Origin: Aquibacillus salsiterrae
GTDB taxonomy: Bacteria; Bacillota; Bacilli; Bacillales; Amphibacillaceae
DNA length: 64,000 bases
Direction: 5' to 3'
Assembly (NCBI RefSeq): GCF_028416595.1
Contig: NZ_JAMQKC010000004.1
Span: 150,738 to 214,737 of the forward strand
This document shows positions 15,846 through 24,784 of this stretch, piece by piece. Every line of letters starts with the position of its first letter. The first letter of the stretch is position 1. The position numbers were made by a program, and so were the translations under genes. The notes beneath the pieces are model-generated. The model saw nothing but the letters and a program-made list of their open reading frames with translations. It did not search any database and had not been told where the DNA came from.

Positions 15846-16289
15846 TTATCCGTTATTTTCGTAATCTGCCAATTTGCCAATTCTCTTTGCGTGACGACCC
15901 GCTTCAAATTCGGTTGTTAACCATGTTTTGACAATCTCTAAAGCAAGACCAGGACCAATGACGCGCGCACCCATTGCAATTACATTGGAGTCATTGTGTT
16001 GACGAGTCGCTTTTGCACTAAAAACATCATGGACAAGTGCACAGCGAATGCCTTTGACTTTATTCGCTGCAATCGACATACCAATTCCAGTTCCACAAAT
16101 TAAAATACCTTTATCGAATTCCCCACTCGCCACTCGCTCAGCAGCAGGAATACCATAGTCAGGATAATCAACAGACCCCTCACAGTCACAGCCAATATCT
16201 TCAAATTCAATATCCATTTCTTTTAATAGTTCACCAATTTCCTTGCGAAGCTCTACTCCACCGTGATCTGATGCAAGAATTACTTTCAT
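15846..16289 (-). CDS. rpiB: Ribose-5-phosphate isomerase B
   Basis: Interconverts ribose 5-phosphate and ribulose 5-phosphate (RpiB/LacAB family). It is 147 aa from the ATG at 16289. The GGAG site is 9 bases upstream. An in-frame TTG at 16298 abuts that site and is unlikely to be used. The motifs ASDHGG at the N-terminus and ICGTGIGMSIAANK, which holds the active-site cysteine, are intact. Confidence 0.94.
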   Translation of the reverse strand: MKVILASDHGGVELRKEIGELLKEMDIEFEDIGCDCEGSVDYPDYGIPAAERVASGEFDKGILICGTGIGMSIAANKVKGIRCALVHDVFSAKATRQHNDSNVIAMGARVIGPGLALEIVKTWLTTEFEAGRHAKRIGKLADYENNG

Positions 16290-16461
16290 CTCATACAACT
16301 CCTTTTTTAAAAGATAAAAATTTTATGCAATTTTAAGAGTAAATAGGCATCGATCCTAACAAACTTACATCGGGCATACCTACTCTAAAGGACTCCCGGG
16401 ACAAAAGGCAAGAGAAGCTCTTTCGCCACGCGGGTCACGAAACAGTCCACCGAATTTGTTG

Positions 16462-17070
16462 TCACTCTCTATTGTCTATCTTTTTTGCTAGTAGTTCAAT
16501 ATACTTTTCCATTTCTGCCAAAGTTTTTTGGTAAGTTGCTTTGTTGCCACCAAATGGGTCAGATATGTCATAGTTCGGTAGTTTTGCTTCTAGCACTTGA
16601 ATTTCCGCTAATTCTTTTTGTAAATAATCATATAACGCCCGGTCCATTTCACCTGGGCTAAGTTCCCTGCCACGTTCTGCAATAAATGCTGCCCGCTTTT
16701 GCTCTAGCTGAAAATAGGCCTCTTTTAATTGTTCCCAAGTTTCATCATTATCTTGAAGAACATATTCTTTTAAGGTAAACAATTTATCGTGGACCGTCGG
16801 AAACTGTAGTGCCAACGCCTGCTTGTGCTGTGTTGTCATCGTTAAAATTAAATCTGCCCAATCAAGTAACTCTGGGGTAACCGGTTTTGACTGATGGTTC
16901 AGTGAAATTCCCAAGTCGCGTAAAACTTCGGCGGTCCCTTGTGAAACAGGAGTCCCATATCCTGCATAAATCCCTGCTGACTTAACATCACAAGATGAGA
17001 TTTTGCTCAGTAAAGCTTCCGCCATCGGACTTCTGCACGTGTTTCCCGTACAAACAAACAATACTTTCAT
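16462..17070 (-). CDS. ywlE: Protein-arginine phosphatase, low-MW PTP fold
   Basis: Removes phosphate from arginine residues marked by the McsB kinase, if it works like B. subtilis YwlE. The P-loop is CTGNTCRS at residues 7-14. Thr11 is the residue that favours phospho-arginine over phospho-tyrosine in YwlE. The late catalytic Asp is in ISDPFGG. At 202 aa it is about 50 residues longer than YwlE of B. subtilis. The extra part is a charged helical stretch after FTLKEYVL. It is flanked by mntP and rpiB in conserved order. Confidence 0.9.
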   Translation of the reverse strand: MKVLFVCTGNTCRSPMAEALLSKISSCDVKSAGIYAGYGTPVSQGTAEVLRDLGISLNHQSKPVTPELLDWADLILTMTTQHKQALALQFPTVHDKLFTLKEYVLQDNDETWEQLKEAYFQLEQKRAAFIAERGRELSPGEMDRALYDYLQKELAEIQVLEAKLPNYDISDPFGGNKATYQKTLAEMEKYIELLAKKIDNRE

Positions 17071-17236
17071 CGTTTATACCCCCATCTTTTGCCATTTCTA
17101 TTCACGTTTAACTCTATATACTATTCCAAAAATAACCCGAACGGAACCTTGTTTATTGAGATTACACGAATGATCAATCAACCAAGAAATTTACTTACGC
17201 TTTAAAAAAACTATACCATAACAGACATTTATCGAC

Positions 17237-17295
17237 AAAATAGAGGGATTGCCTATTTACTAATTTGACTTAGTAAATGACAGTCCCTCTATTTT
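17237..17295. terminator. Long hairpin downstream of mntP
   Basis: AAAATAGAGGGA (17237-17248) pairs with TCCCTCTATTTT (17284-17295), and inside it ATTTACTAA (17255-17263) pairs with TTAGTAAAT (17270-17278). It is a bidirectional-looking terminator between mntP and ywlE. The adjoining 17307-17355 carries a stub of the dispersed palindromic repeat. Confidence 0.75.
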
Positions 17296-17377
17296 TTAAA
17301 AGATAAGAGTATAAAAGATCTAAAAGCTGTCTAGCGCAGGGCGCTTTTCTTATCGCATTTCTGAGCTCGTACCCTTT

Positions 17378-17932
17378 TCAACCAAACAGGATATTTAAAC
17401 CAAATGCACACAAAATACTCCCACCTAATAGCTCACTATATATACCGAGCAGCCCCTTCGCTTTACGCCCAAGTAAAAGACCAGCCCACGTTAACACCAT
17501 ACTAACAACGCCAAACAATACGAGAGCCAAAAAGATTTTCACTCCGGACATACCTAGACTTAGTCCTACTGAAAAACTATCTAAACTAACGCTAAGTGCA
17601 AATGCTATTAGTCCGAAGCCAACTGGGCTTATTGCAGGCTCATCGTCTTGATTAAAAGAATTTAGTAGCATGTACGCACCGAGACCAAACAACAATAGCC
17701 CCCCAGCCACTACAGCAAATCCTTCTAATTTCGTCGAGATAAACTGACCAAGTAAAATGCCAATAAACGGCATGGCAATATGGAACATACCAACCGTCAC
17801 CCCAACGAAAAAAATTCTTTTAAGCCTTAACGCTTGCATTCCCATCCCCAAACCAACAGAAAATGCATCCATCCCTAAGGCTGTTGCCACAAAAAATAAG
17901 GAAATAATCTCCCCTAGGTTTACCACAGGCAT
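17378..17932 (-). CDS. mntP: Manganese efflux pump MntP
   Basis: Exports Mn(II). It is 184 aa with six hydrophobic segments and the paired internal repeats of the family (GMDAFSVGLGMG near the N-terminus, SLDSFSVGLSLGMSG in the middle). Each repeat holds an acidic residue in the membrane that is needed for transport. The gene follows ywlC by 59 bp. There is no room for a yybP-ykoY riboswitch, so it probably depends on the ywlC transcript. Known as ywlD in B. subtilis. Confidence 0.92.
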   Translation of the reverse strand: MPVVNLGEIISLFFVATALGMDAFSVGLGMGMQALRLKRIFFVGVTVGMFHIAMPFIGILLGQFISTKLEGFAVVAGGLLLFGLGAYMLLNSFNQDDEPAISPVGFGLIAFALSVSLDSFSVGLSLGMSGVKIFLALVLFGVVSMVLTWAGLLLGRKAKGLLGIYSELLGGSILCAFGLNILFG

Positions 17933-17991
17933 CCCGCCATCCCCTCTCTGGACATGCTACTCCACTATATGTTTGGGATTGGCGGTTTATG

Positions 17992-19032
17992 TTAATTTTG
18001 TTGATGAACAACTTTGGTTGCAGCTTTTTCTAACCGGTTCATAATCGCTTGGCCAACACCGACCTCCGGAAACATCTCACAGAGAATAACGTCGACTTTT
18101 TCCTTGTTAAAAAAACGAAGCGTGTCGTACAGGTTAACAGCAACTTCTGCAAGCATTTCTTTTGATCCACACGGAATAAGGAGACGAGCTGTTAGTTGTG
18201 TGGATAACTCTGTGCTACACATGACCCCGACCTTTTGCCCTGCTTGTTCAAGCTGATTAATTTGTGCTTGAAAAAAGGTAGTATCTCCAGCGACAAGCCA
18301 TAGTGGTGCATCCGGTTCGTAATGATTGTATTTCATCCCCGGCGCTTTCGGTTGATCGACTTGCTTGACTAACGCTTGGTCGACGATGATGTTATCCACA
18401 ACTGTTCGTAACTGCTCAAGCGTAATTCCACCAGGCCTTAGGATAACGGGAAGCTCTGATGTACAATCGACCACGGTTGATTCGAGGCCGACCCCTGTCG
18501 CCCCTCCGTCGACCACGCCTGCAATTTTCCCGTCTAAGTCGTGGATAACGTGTTCGGCCTTTGTCGGACTAGGCTTTCCTGACTTATTCGCACTTGGAGC
18601 TGCTAGCGGTAGTTGACTGACTGTTAGTAACTGTTTTGCAACAGGATGGTCTGGGATTCGGAATGCAACGGTGGATAACCCTGCTGTCACATTTGCTGCA
18701 ATCGTACCGTTACTTGGTAAAATTACCGTGATTGGCCCAGGTGCAAATGCGGCAAGCAGCCGCTTTGCCACCTCTGGAATTTCGGTCACGTAATCATTGA
18801 TTTGCTCGATCGATGCGACGTGAACGATCAGTGGATTATCCTTTTGTCGCCCTTTCGCCACAAATATTTTGGCTACGGCAGCTTCCTTCGTTGCGTCAGC
18901 ACCAAGCCCGTAAACTGTCTCGGTAGGAAAGGCGACGACTTCTTCGTTATGTAACAGATTTGCTGCTTGGTTTAATGCCGCTTCCTTCTTATCTAGTTGA
19001 TTCTCATCTATTTTCCACCATTTCGTTTCCAT
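17992..19032 (-). CDS. ywlC: Threonylcarbamoyl-AMP synthase (Sua5 family)
   Basis: Makes threonylcarbamoyl-adenylate for the t6A37 modification of tRNAs that read ANN codons. It is 346 aa from the ATG at 19032, which has AAAGGAG 7-8 bases upstream. A frame reaching 19056 crosses that site. The N-terminal YrdC domain has FPTETVYGLGADA and the KGRQKDNPLIVH loop. The C-terminal Sua5 domain starts after about residue 220 (PGMKYNHYEPDAPLWL). The DnaA-box cluster lies immediately upstream. Confidence 0.95.
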   Translation of the reverse strand: METKWWKIDENQLDKKEAALNQAANLLHNEEVVAFPTETVYGLGADATKEAAVAKIFVAKGRQKDNPLIVHVASIEQINDYVTEIPEVAKRLLAAFAPGPITVILPSNGTIAANVTAGLSTVAFRIPDHPVAKQLLTVSQLPLAAPSANKSGKPSPTKAEHVIHDLDGKIAGVVDGGATGVGLESTVVDCTSELPVILRPGGITLEQLRTVVDNIIVDQALVKQVDQPKAPGMKYNHYEPDAPLWLVAGDTTFFQAQINQLEQAGQKVGVMCSTELSTQLTARLLIPCGSKEMLAEVAVNLYDTLRFFNKEKVDVILCEMFPEVGVGQAIMNRLEKAATKVVHQQN

Positions 19033-19098
19033 TGTTGCTCTCCTTTTGCTTTCCAAAACCTATATTTTCTACTCATTCTATCATCCATTATCGATATT

Positions 19099-19389
19099 TT
19101 ATCCCCAGTTGACAGAGTAATCCACAACTTTATTCTATGTATTGCAACGGCAAAAACTCTTTGCTTTCTATAGCAAAGAGTTTCACCTACTCTCTTTATG
19201 TTTAGCACATTAGCGGAAAGGTATCAAATAATAAAGATTCTTTTTAGTAGAAAGGTCTGATCAGGCGCCTGCGCTTTTCTATATTTATTCACATCATTTC
19301 CACGTTCATCCACAGGTTATTCACAGGCTGTGTACAAGTTGTTCACAAGATTTATCCACAAATGTGAATGAAATCATTGGTTATCCACA
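19099..19389 (+). promoter_or_regulatory. DnaA-box cluster between ywlC and ywlB
   Basis: Perfect TTATNCACA boxes lie at 19285-19293 (TTATTCACA), 19317-19325 (TTATTCACA), 19352-19360 (TTATCCACA) and 19381-19389 (TTATCCACA, inside the end of ywlB). One-mismatch boxes lie at 19099-19107, 19118-19126, 19306-19314, 19339-19347 and, on the other strand, 19363-19371. Nearly all point the same way. In B. subtilis a DnaA-box cluster has been reported in this same ywlC-ywlB gap as one of several outside oriC that titrate DnaA. No DUE-like element or dnaA gene is present, so this is not an origin. Confidence 0.85.
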
Positions 19390-19823
19390 ACTTTTGTTGA
19401 TTGATGGGTTGATTGATGGAGTATTACTTTCCACCAAGTTCCGTTCGCATAGATACTATCGCCGGCGAAGGATGGTTCTTCTTGTTGTTTAAATTGCAGT
19501 AACGATAGCAAGGAGTTTAAGGCTGACTGATGACTGAACACATACAACTCCTTGCCGCCTTTCTCACGTGCTAGTGCAATTGATGATTCAATGATTGCCA
19601 GTGGATATGTTGTTGGTGCGCCTTCTTTCATGTATAAGCTCTTTAGCCAGTAGCCACCATTATCGACAGGCGATAAGGAAAAATACGCCTTATATTCCCC
19701 ATCTTCTTCAACAAAAAATCCATCTTGATGTAATGTTGCTTTGTCCTCGATTGTTTCCCATTGCTTTTCAAAAAAGGTTTCGAGTGCCGTCAAATTTAGT
19801 GTTTCCGTTGCTACAAAATTCAT
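19374..19823 (-). CDS. ywlB: GNAT-type acetyltransferase-like protein YwlB
   Basis: 149 aa. Its position between ywlC and spoIIR and its fold pattern (GFFVEEDGEYKAYFSLSPVDNGGYWLKSLYM, then a helix SSIALAREKGGKELYVFSH) fit the N-acetyltransferase YwlB. The substrate is unknown. The classic acetyl-CoA loop R/Q-x-x-G-x-G/A is not evident, so activity is uncertain. The last codons overlap a perfect DnaA box. Confidence 0.75.
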   Translation of the reverse strand: MNFVATETLNLTALETFFEKQWETIEDKATLHQDGFFVEEDGEYKAYFSLSPVDNGGYWLKSLYMKEGAPTTYPLAIIESSIALAREKGGKELYVFSHQSALNSLLSLLQFKQQEEPSFAGDSIYANGTWWKVILHQSTHQSTKVVDNQ

Positions 19824-19888
19824 CCTAATCTCTCCTCCATCTACTAGTTTTATACTAGTTTATGAGAGAAAGAGTAATATATGATAGA

Positions 19889-20545
19889 TTAGCTAAACCA
19901 TTTCATAAAGAAAAACTTAAACTTAACTTCTTTTTCGTCGTCCGCTTGATTAGCAACTTCCTTCGTTTCGTTGGCCTCTTGCCCTTCTTGCTTGTCATCA
20001 TCGGCAACGGTTGTACCGTTAGAAAAGTCTAAGAAACAGAGTGGCGGGAATAAGACACACCACCAATTTGCACCTTTACCATCACCTAGTGTTATTAGAA
20101 TCGCCTCATATTCCCCGGCTGGATAAACGTACGTGTCATACACTTTCGTTGGGAACTTAATGTTTTTGCCATACTCTACTTGATAACTTTGATCAATGCC
20201 TTTTTCCTTCAAAACTTCTCCTACAATTACTTCAACATCACTTATTCTTTCTTCTATTATTTGTCTTGCTTCCTCGATATTGTCAATTTCTTTTACCCAT
20301 TTGGTAATTTCCTTATTCACTTCGTCACGAACTTGACGCTTCAACGTCTGGTCATCATCACTATCACTATTTGCTAGAATGCGGAGACGAATCGCTTCAT
20401 CTGGGATAACTTGAAATTCCTGACCTGTTTCGATGTTTGAATCTAAATTATTGTCTTGATCAGCAGCACCTGCGCTAAATCCTTTCGCTGGTATGCTTGC
20501 AAAAATAATAAGAAATACGATAAATGCAACAATATTTTTCTTCAT
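19889..20545 (-). CDS. spoIIR: Stage II sporulation protein R
   Basis: Secreted from the forespore under SigF control. It triggers the membrane protease SpoIIGA to mature pro-SigE in the mother cell. It is 218 aa with a signal peptide at about 1-25. Family signatures are IPDEAIRLRILANSDSD, LKRQVRDEVN and WWCVLFPPLCFLD. The C-terminus after that is an acidic, low-complexity tail. AAGGGGG precedes the ATG at 20545. A 6-bp inverted repeat (TACTGT/ACAGTA, 20564-20580) lies just upstream. I could not make out a convincing SigF promoter. Confidence 0.95.
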   Translation of the reverse strand: MKKNIVAFIVFLIIFASIPAKGFSAGAADQDNNLDSNIETGQEFQVIPDEAIRLRILANSDSDDDQTLKRQVRDEVNKEITKWVKEIDNIEEARQIIEERISDVEVIVGEVLKEKGIDQSYQVEYGKNIKFPTKVYDTYVYPAGEYEAILITLGDGKGANWWCVLFPPLCFLDFSNGTTVADDDKQEGQEANETKEVANQADDEKEVKFKFFFMKWFS

Positions 20546-20715
20546 GATTCCTGCCCCCTTAATTACTGTTACTCACAGTATGGACAGGAATCTATCTTTT
20601 AAACTTGTAATCTATTATTTTTTTAAATTTTTTTACATTATTCGGTTGAATGGTTGATTTGGCGGGGGTTTTGCGTGATATTTTTTTTATTTTTGCAGGT
20701 TTGGTGCAACCTTAG

Positions 20716-21597
20716 TCATTTTCTACTATCTATTACCGCAAAAACCATCCGGTCCTTCCCATTGATATCTTTCCTAACCTCAACGTTACTGTGTGGAAAC
20801 GACTGGAGGATTATCTCCCTTACCGCATTGCCCTGCTCGTGCCCGATTTCAAAGGCAATTAAACCAGGGACACGCAGAACATCAACAGCCTGGGCGATAA
20901 TTTTTTTATATGCGGCTAACCCATCATCTTCTGCATATAAAGCGAGTGCCGGGTCATAATTTTTCACGGTATCACTAAGGGTTGCTTTTTCCGCATACGG
21001 GATATAAGGTGGATTTGAGGCAATGATATCAACCTTTTTTCCTTTATCTAGTAATGGCTTTAGGAAATTCCCTTGTAAAAAATCTACCTGTGCACCAAGG
21101 GCAAGCGCGTTAGCCGTTGCAACAGCTAGGGCGTCATCTGAAATATCGCATGCTGAAACGTCCAAACTTGCTTGTCTTTCAAGCTTTAACGTAATTGCAA
21201 TAATGCCACTACCTGTCCCAACATCTACCAATTGGTGCGTCTTTTGGCCATGCCAATCGATTTTCTCCACATACTCGAGTACACCAACAATTAGTTCTTC
21301 CGTTTCTGGCCTCGGTATAAGCACATCACCATTGACGTGAAACGTTCGACCATAAAACGATTCGACGCCGGTTAAATGCTGGACAGGTACCCCCGTTTCC
21401 GCATGACGCCTGACATCTGCACAAAACGCCTTTAGCTTTACCTGTGGCACCTGCTCACGTAACGAGCTAAGAAACTCAACTTTAGACATCCCAAGATGGT
21501 GTAGTAGTAAAATTTCTCCAACCCGCTCTTCCCGGTTATGCTTTTGTAAAAAAAGAGAAGCCCAGCGGAGGGCTTCGTGAATTTTCATTGTGTCCAT
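20716..21597 (-). CDS. prmC: Release factor glutamine methyltransferase
   Basis: Methylates the Gln of the GGQ motif in release factors, using SAM. It is 293 aa. The SAM motif is VDVGTGSGIIAITL, and the catalytic signature NPPY is in ASNPPYIPYAEK. An N-terminal helical domain (about 1-90) recognises RF1. It starts 3 bp after the prfA stop codon. GGTGA at the end of prfA serves as its ribosome binding site, so it is translationally linked to its own substrate gene. Confidence 0.97.
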   Translation of the reverse strand: MDTMKIHEALRWASLFLQKHNREERVGEILLLHHLGMSKVEFLSSLREQVPQVKLKAFCADVRRHAETGVPVQHLTGVESFYGRTFHVNGDVLIPRPETEELIVGVLEYVEKIDWHGQKTHQLVDVGTGSGIIAITLKLERQASLDVSACDISDDALAVATANALALGAQVDFLQGNFLKPLLDKGKKVDIIASNPPYIPYAEKATLSDTVKNYDPALALYAEDDGLAAYKKIIAQAVDVLRVPGLIAFEIGHEQGNAVREIILQSFPHSNVEVRKDINGKDRMVFAVIDSRK

Positions 21598-21600
21598 AGC

Positions 21601-22671
21601 TTATTCACCAATTTGCTCTAATTTATTTGCTTGTTCTTCCATTAGTAGTGCATCAACGATCTCATCAAACTTCCCTTGTAATATTTGATCAAGCTTTTGA
21701 ATCGTTAGACCGATCCGGTGGTCAGTGACACGGTTTTGCGGGAAATTATAGGTCCTGATCCGCTCCGAACGGTCACCAGTACCAACTGCAGACTTTCTTG
21801 CTTGATCGTGTTCTGCTCGGGCTTCTTGTTGAAACTTATCGTAAATCCGAGCACGCAAAATCTTCATTGCTTTTTCTTTATTCTTAATTTGTGACTTTTC
21901 ATCCTGCATCGAAACAACAATTCCAGTTGGAACGTGCGTCAAACGGACAGCAGACATCGTCGTATTAACACTTTGCCCACCAGGACCACTTGATGCAAAC
22001 GTATCAACCCGGATATCTTTTTCATGAATATCCACTTCTACTTCTTCCGCTTCTGGCATAACAACAACCGTTGCCGTCGACGTATGGATTCGACCACCGG
22101 ATTCTGTTTCTGGAACACGCTGAACACGATGGGCGCCATTTTCAAATTTTAGTTTGGAATAAGCGCCTTGGCCATTGATCATAAAGATAATCTCTTTATA
22201 GCCACCTACACCTGTTGAACTAGAATCCATCACATCAATCTTCCAGCCTTGCGTCTCTGCAAAGCGCGAATACATTCTAAAAAGGTCACCAGCAAATAAA
22301 GCAGCCTCATCGCCACCTGCAGCGCCACGGATTTCCATAATAACGTTTTTATCATCGTTCGGGTCTTTTGGTAATAAGAGAACCTTAAGTTTTGCTTCTA
22401 ATTCTTCTTTCGATTTAGACAGTTCACTAATTTCTGCTTTCACCATGTCGTACATGTCATCGTCTAAGTTATCCTCAAGCATTTCTTTGGCATCTGTTAA
22501 CTCTGATGTTACATCTTTATACTCTCTGTATGCTTGCACGACGTCTTGCAGGTCTGATTGTTCTTTTGAATACTCTCGTAGTTTCTTTGTATCATTAATT
22601 ACTTCTGGATCACTTAACAATTCATTTAATTTTTCATAACGAGTTTCTAACGTTTCTAATCTATCGAGCAC
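21601..22671 (-). CDS. prfA: Peptide chain release factor 1
   Basis: Recognises UAA and UAG and releases the nascent chain. The GGQ motif lies in [12 protein letters not shown]. Conserved blocks are [20 protein letters not shown] and [19 protein letters not shown]. The best start is the GTG at 22671 (AGAGG 8 bases before it), giving 356 aa, the same N-terminus as in B. subtilis. The frame extends to another GTG at 22680. Confidence 0.97.
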   Translation of the reverse strand: MLDRLETLETRYEKLNELLSDPEVINDTKKLREYSKEQSDLQDVVQAYREYKDVTSELTDAKEMLEDNLDDDMYDMVKAEISELSKSKEELEAKLKVLLLPKDPNDDKNVIMEIRGAAGGDEAALFAGDLFRMYSRFAETQGWKIDVMDSSSTGVGGYKEIIFMINGQGAYSKLKFENGAHRVQRVPETESGGRIHTSTATVVVMPEAEEVEVDIHEKDIRVDTFASSGPGGQSVNTTMSAVRLTHVPTGIVVSMQDEKSQIKNKEKAMKILRARIYDKFQQEARAEHDQARKSAVGTGDRSERIRTYNFPQNRVTDHRIGLTIQKLDQILQGKFDEIVDALLMEEQANKLEQIGE

Positions 22672-22753
22672 GTACTCCACCTCTTTCTCCTTAACAGTCT
22701 AATTATAGTATAGGAGAATATTCCAGTCAAAATGCTTCGTCGACAGGAATTAA

Positions 22754-23155
22754 TTATTTAATGATGACGTTGATTTCATATTTTTGAATGGCACCTTCAA
22801 TGGCTGATTTAATATTGTCTTCCCATGCTTGTGCTTCCTCGGCATTCATTGGTTCGGTAATTTCGGCAGTGATTGTTGCTGTTAACCCTTTAATTTCAAC
22901 AGATGTAGCCTTTACACTCGGGACCCGGTTAGCCGCTTCTAATATGACCTGCTTATCTGTTTCCACATCACCAGTTGATTGTCCTAATTGGTCAAACCGA
23001 CGTGGCTTTGGTTGATTGATTAGCTTGATTTCCTGATCAGTTGTGTCTATTTGTTCGACACCGAGCGGGGCGGTTGGCTGTTCGGTCTCCTTTGAAAAAA
23101 CATCAAGAGCTAATACACTAAGAGCAACAATCATAATCGCAGCTATGTATTTCAT
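22754..23155 (-). CDS. Small exported protein, unknown function
   Basis: 133 aa. An N-terminal hydrophobic segment (IAAIMIVALSVLAL) acts as a signal or anchor. There is no lipobox cysteine. The rest has a Gln/Pro-rich linker, then a compact domain with alternating strands and helices (VEIKGLTATITAEI, EEAQAWEDNIKSAIEGAIQKY, EINVIIK). This recalls YhcN/YlaJ-like or BON-like folds, but I cannot assign it. AGGAGG lies 11 bases before the ATG. It follows the MATE gene and precedes prfA with 74-82 bp to the latter. Confidence 0.7.
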   Translation of the reverse strand: MKYIAAIMIVALSVLALDVFSKETEQPTAPLGVEQIDTTDQEIKLINQPKPRRFDQLGQSTGDVETDKQVILEAANRVPSVKATSVEIKGLTATITAEITEPMNAEEAQAWEDNIKSAIEGAIQKYEINVIIK

Positions 23156-23299
23156 GAAGTATCGTGCCTCCTATTAAACATGGCTATTCTAAGTATTACC
23201 GTTTTATCCATGTTTAACACTATATAACTGCGTACTCTTATGATTCTTTCTGGCAGCTGTTCTGGCTGAAAAAATTCACCTCACCTACGTTATAATTTA

Positions 23300-23349
23300 C
23301 AAAAAAAGAGATGGTCACTTCGGCCTAAAATGTGCCGTGTGAACTATCC
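23300..23349 (-). terminator. Terminator of the MATE gene
   Basis: On the minus strand GATAGTTCACACGGC pairs imperfectly with GCCGAAGTGACCATC and is followed by CTCTTTTTTT. It lies 16 bp after the MATE stop codon. Confidence 0.75.
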
Positions 23350-23365
23350 CCTTGACTCCTACTCT

Positions 23366-24694
23366 CTAGGCCAACTCTTTAATAACTGTTTGTTTTTTCC
23401 GGTACCAGACAAATAATCCTGCCCTTAGTGCGTTGTCAGCCGCAATCGATATCCAGACTGCAGGAATCCCAAAGCCTAATTTCCAAGCAAATATATATAC
23501 TCCAAGCGTTCTTATTACCCAAATACCAATCATCGTTACGATCATTGGAAATGTACTGTTTCCGCCAGCTTGAACGGCAGATGTATCGACTAAAACAGAT
23601 GCTAGAAAAGGCTGACTGAACATATCAATAGCTAAAATAATCGTTAGTAACTTAATAACCGTCTGATCACTCGTAAATAATTGTCCAATGAACGGGCTAA
23701 AGACGGCTAACAACACAGTGACGACTGTCATCGAAAGAGCCGCTTGCAAATAACTCCATTTCCTGTATTCCTTTACCTCATTTATATCTTGTTCACCAAT
23801 TGCCTGACCAATCAGTGTATTTGCAGCAATCGCAAACCCTCCACCTATCGTATAGGCTAACGTGGTTAAGGTACCGGCAATATTGTGGGCTGCATAGGCT
23901 TCCGTTCCCATTCTTACAATCAACCCAAAGTAGATAACTTGCCCTAAGCGCATCGCTAGCCGTTCGAGTGTTGCTGGAACGGCAAATTTTGTCATGCTCA
24001 CCGCTAATACTTTTCTTAAATGAAAGTTATCTCGACCTATCGCGATAGCCGGAATGCGCTGGGCTTTGATGGAAAGACGAACAAATCCATAAATTCTTGC
24101 CAAAATCATCGCAACTGCAGCACCAGTAAGTCCTAATCCCTCGATTGAGCCAATTCCGAAAATTAACAAATAGTCAAGCACAACATGAACAACATTCATT
24201 TCGATACCAACGCGAAGAGGTGTTCGTGTATCCCCTATCGCCCGAAACGTAGCAGATTGAGCAGTAAATAAAGCAACAAAAGGCATTAAACCAAGGACAA
24301 TTTTAAAATAAAGGTTTGCCTCGGCCTTCAATTCTGTATTAGCACCGACTAAATTTAAAAGCGGGTCAGCAAAAATAACAGACACAACGGAAAACAATAA
24401 ACCTACTAGTATCGAAATCAGTAGGCCATGAAACACGACTGATTTACTCCTGTCCGTGTCCTTTGCACCATAAGCTCGTGATAAATAAACAGAAATCGTT
24501 GCAGATAAAGCCGTAAACACACCAATGTACGTCATGCTGTATATGTTTGTTACACCTACAGCGTTAATCGCTAACAAGCCTAACTGTGCAATAAAGAAAG
24601 AATCAACAATACCGAGTAAACTTTGTAAATAGGATTCTCCAATTGCTGGTAGCGCAATCGTATAAACCCGTTTAGCTTGATAAGGAAATTTCAT
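23366..24694 (-). CDS. MATE-family multidrug/toxin exporter
   Basis: 442 aa with twelve hydrophobic segments in two six-helix halves. The N-terminal half has ALPAIGESYLQSLLGIVDSF, the usual MATE opening, and the second half repeats it (AVPATLERLAMRLGQVIYF). It is a Na+- or H+-driven exporter of organic cations. Substrates cannot be read from sequence. The ribosome binding site before 24694 is weak (GATGTGG). Confidence 0.92.
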   Translation of the reverse strand: MKFPYQAKRVYTIALPAIGESYLQSLLGIVDSFFIAQLGLLAINAVGVTNIYSMTYIGVFTALSATISVYLSRAYGAKDTDRSKSVVFHGLLISILVGLLFSVVSVIFADPLLNLVGANTELKAEANLYFKIVLGLMPFVALFTAQSATFRAIGDTRTPLRVGIEMNVVHVVLDYLLIFGIGSIEGLGLTGAAVAMILARIYGFVRLSIKAQRIPAIAIGRDNFHLRKVLAVSMTKFAVPATLERLAMRLGQVIYFGLIVRMGTEAYAAHNIAGTLTTLAYTIGGGFAIAANTLIGQAIGEQDINEVKEYRKWSYLQAALSMTVVTVLLAVFSPFIGQLFTSDQTVIKLLTIILAIDMFSQPFLASVLVDTSAVQAGGNSTFPMIVTMIGIWVIRTLGVYIFAWKLGFGIPAVWISIAADNALRAGLFVWYRKKQTVIKELA

Positions 24695-24784
24695 GAGACC
24701 ACATCATTTCGAATTTGATTTAACGAACAAGATTGTTCACCTTCATCTGAGTCAATCTCTCTGATGCAGAATAAGACATGTTTA

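Noticed and set aside
17933-17991. Mn riboswitch (yybP-ykoY) ahead of mntP
   Set aside because: Only 59 bp separate ywlC and mntP, too short for that riboswitch.
19099-19389. A replication origin
   Set aside because: There are many DnaA boxes, but no dnaA/dnaN genes and no AT-rich unwinding element next to them. The position matches a known titration cluster.
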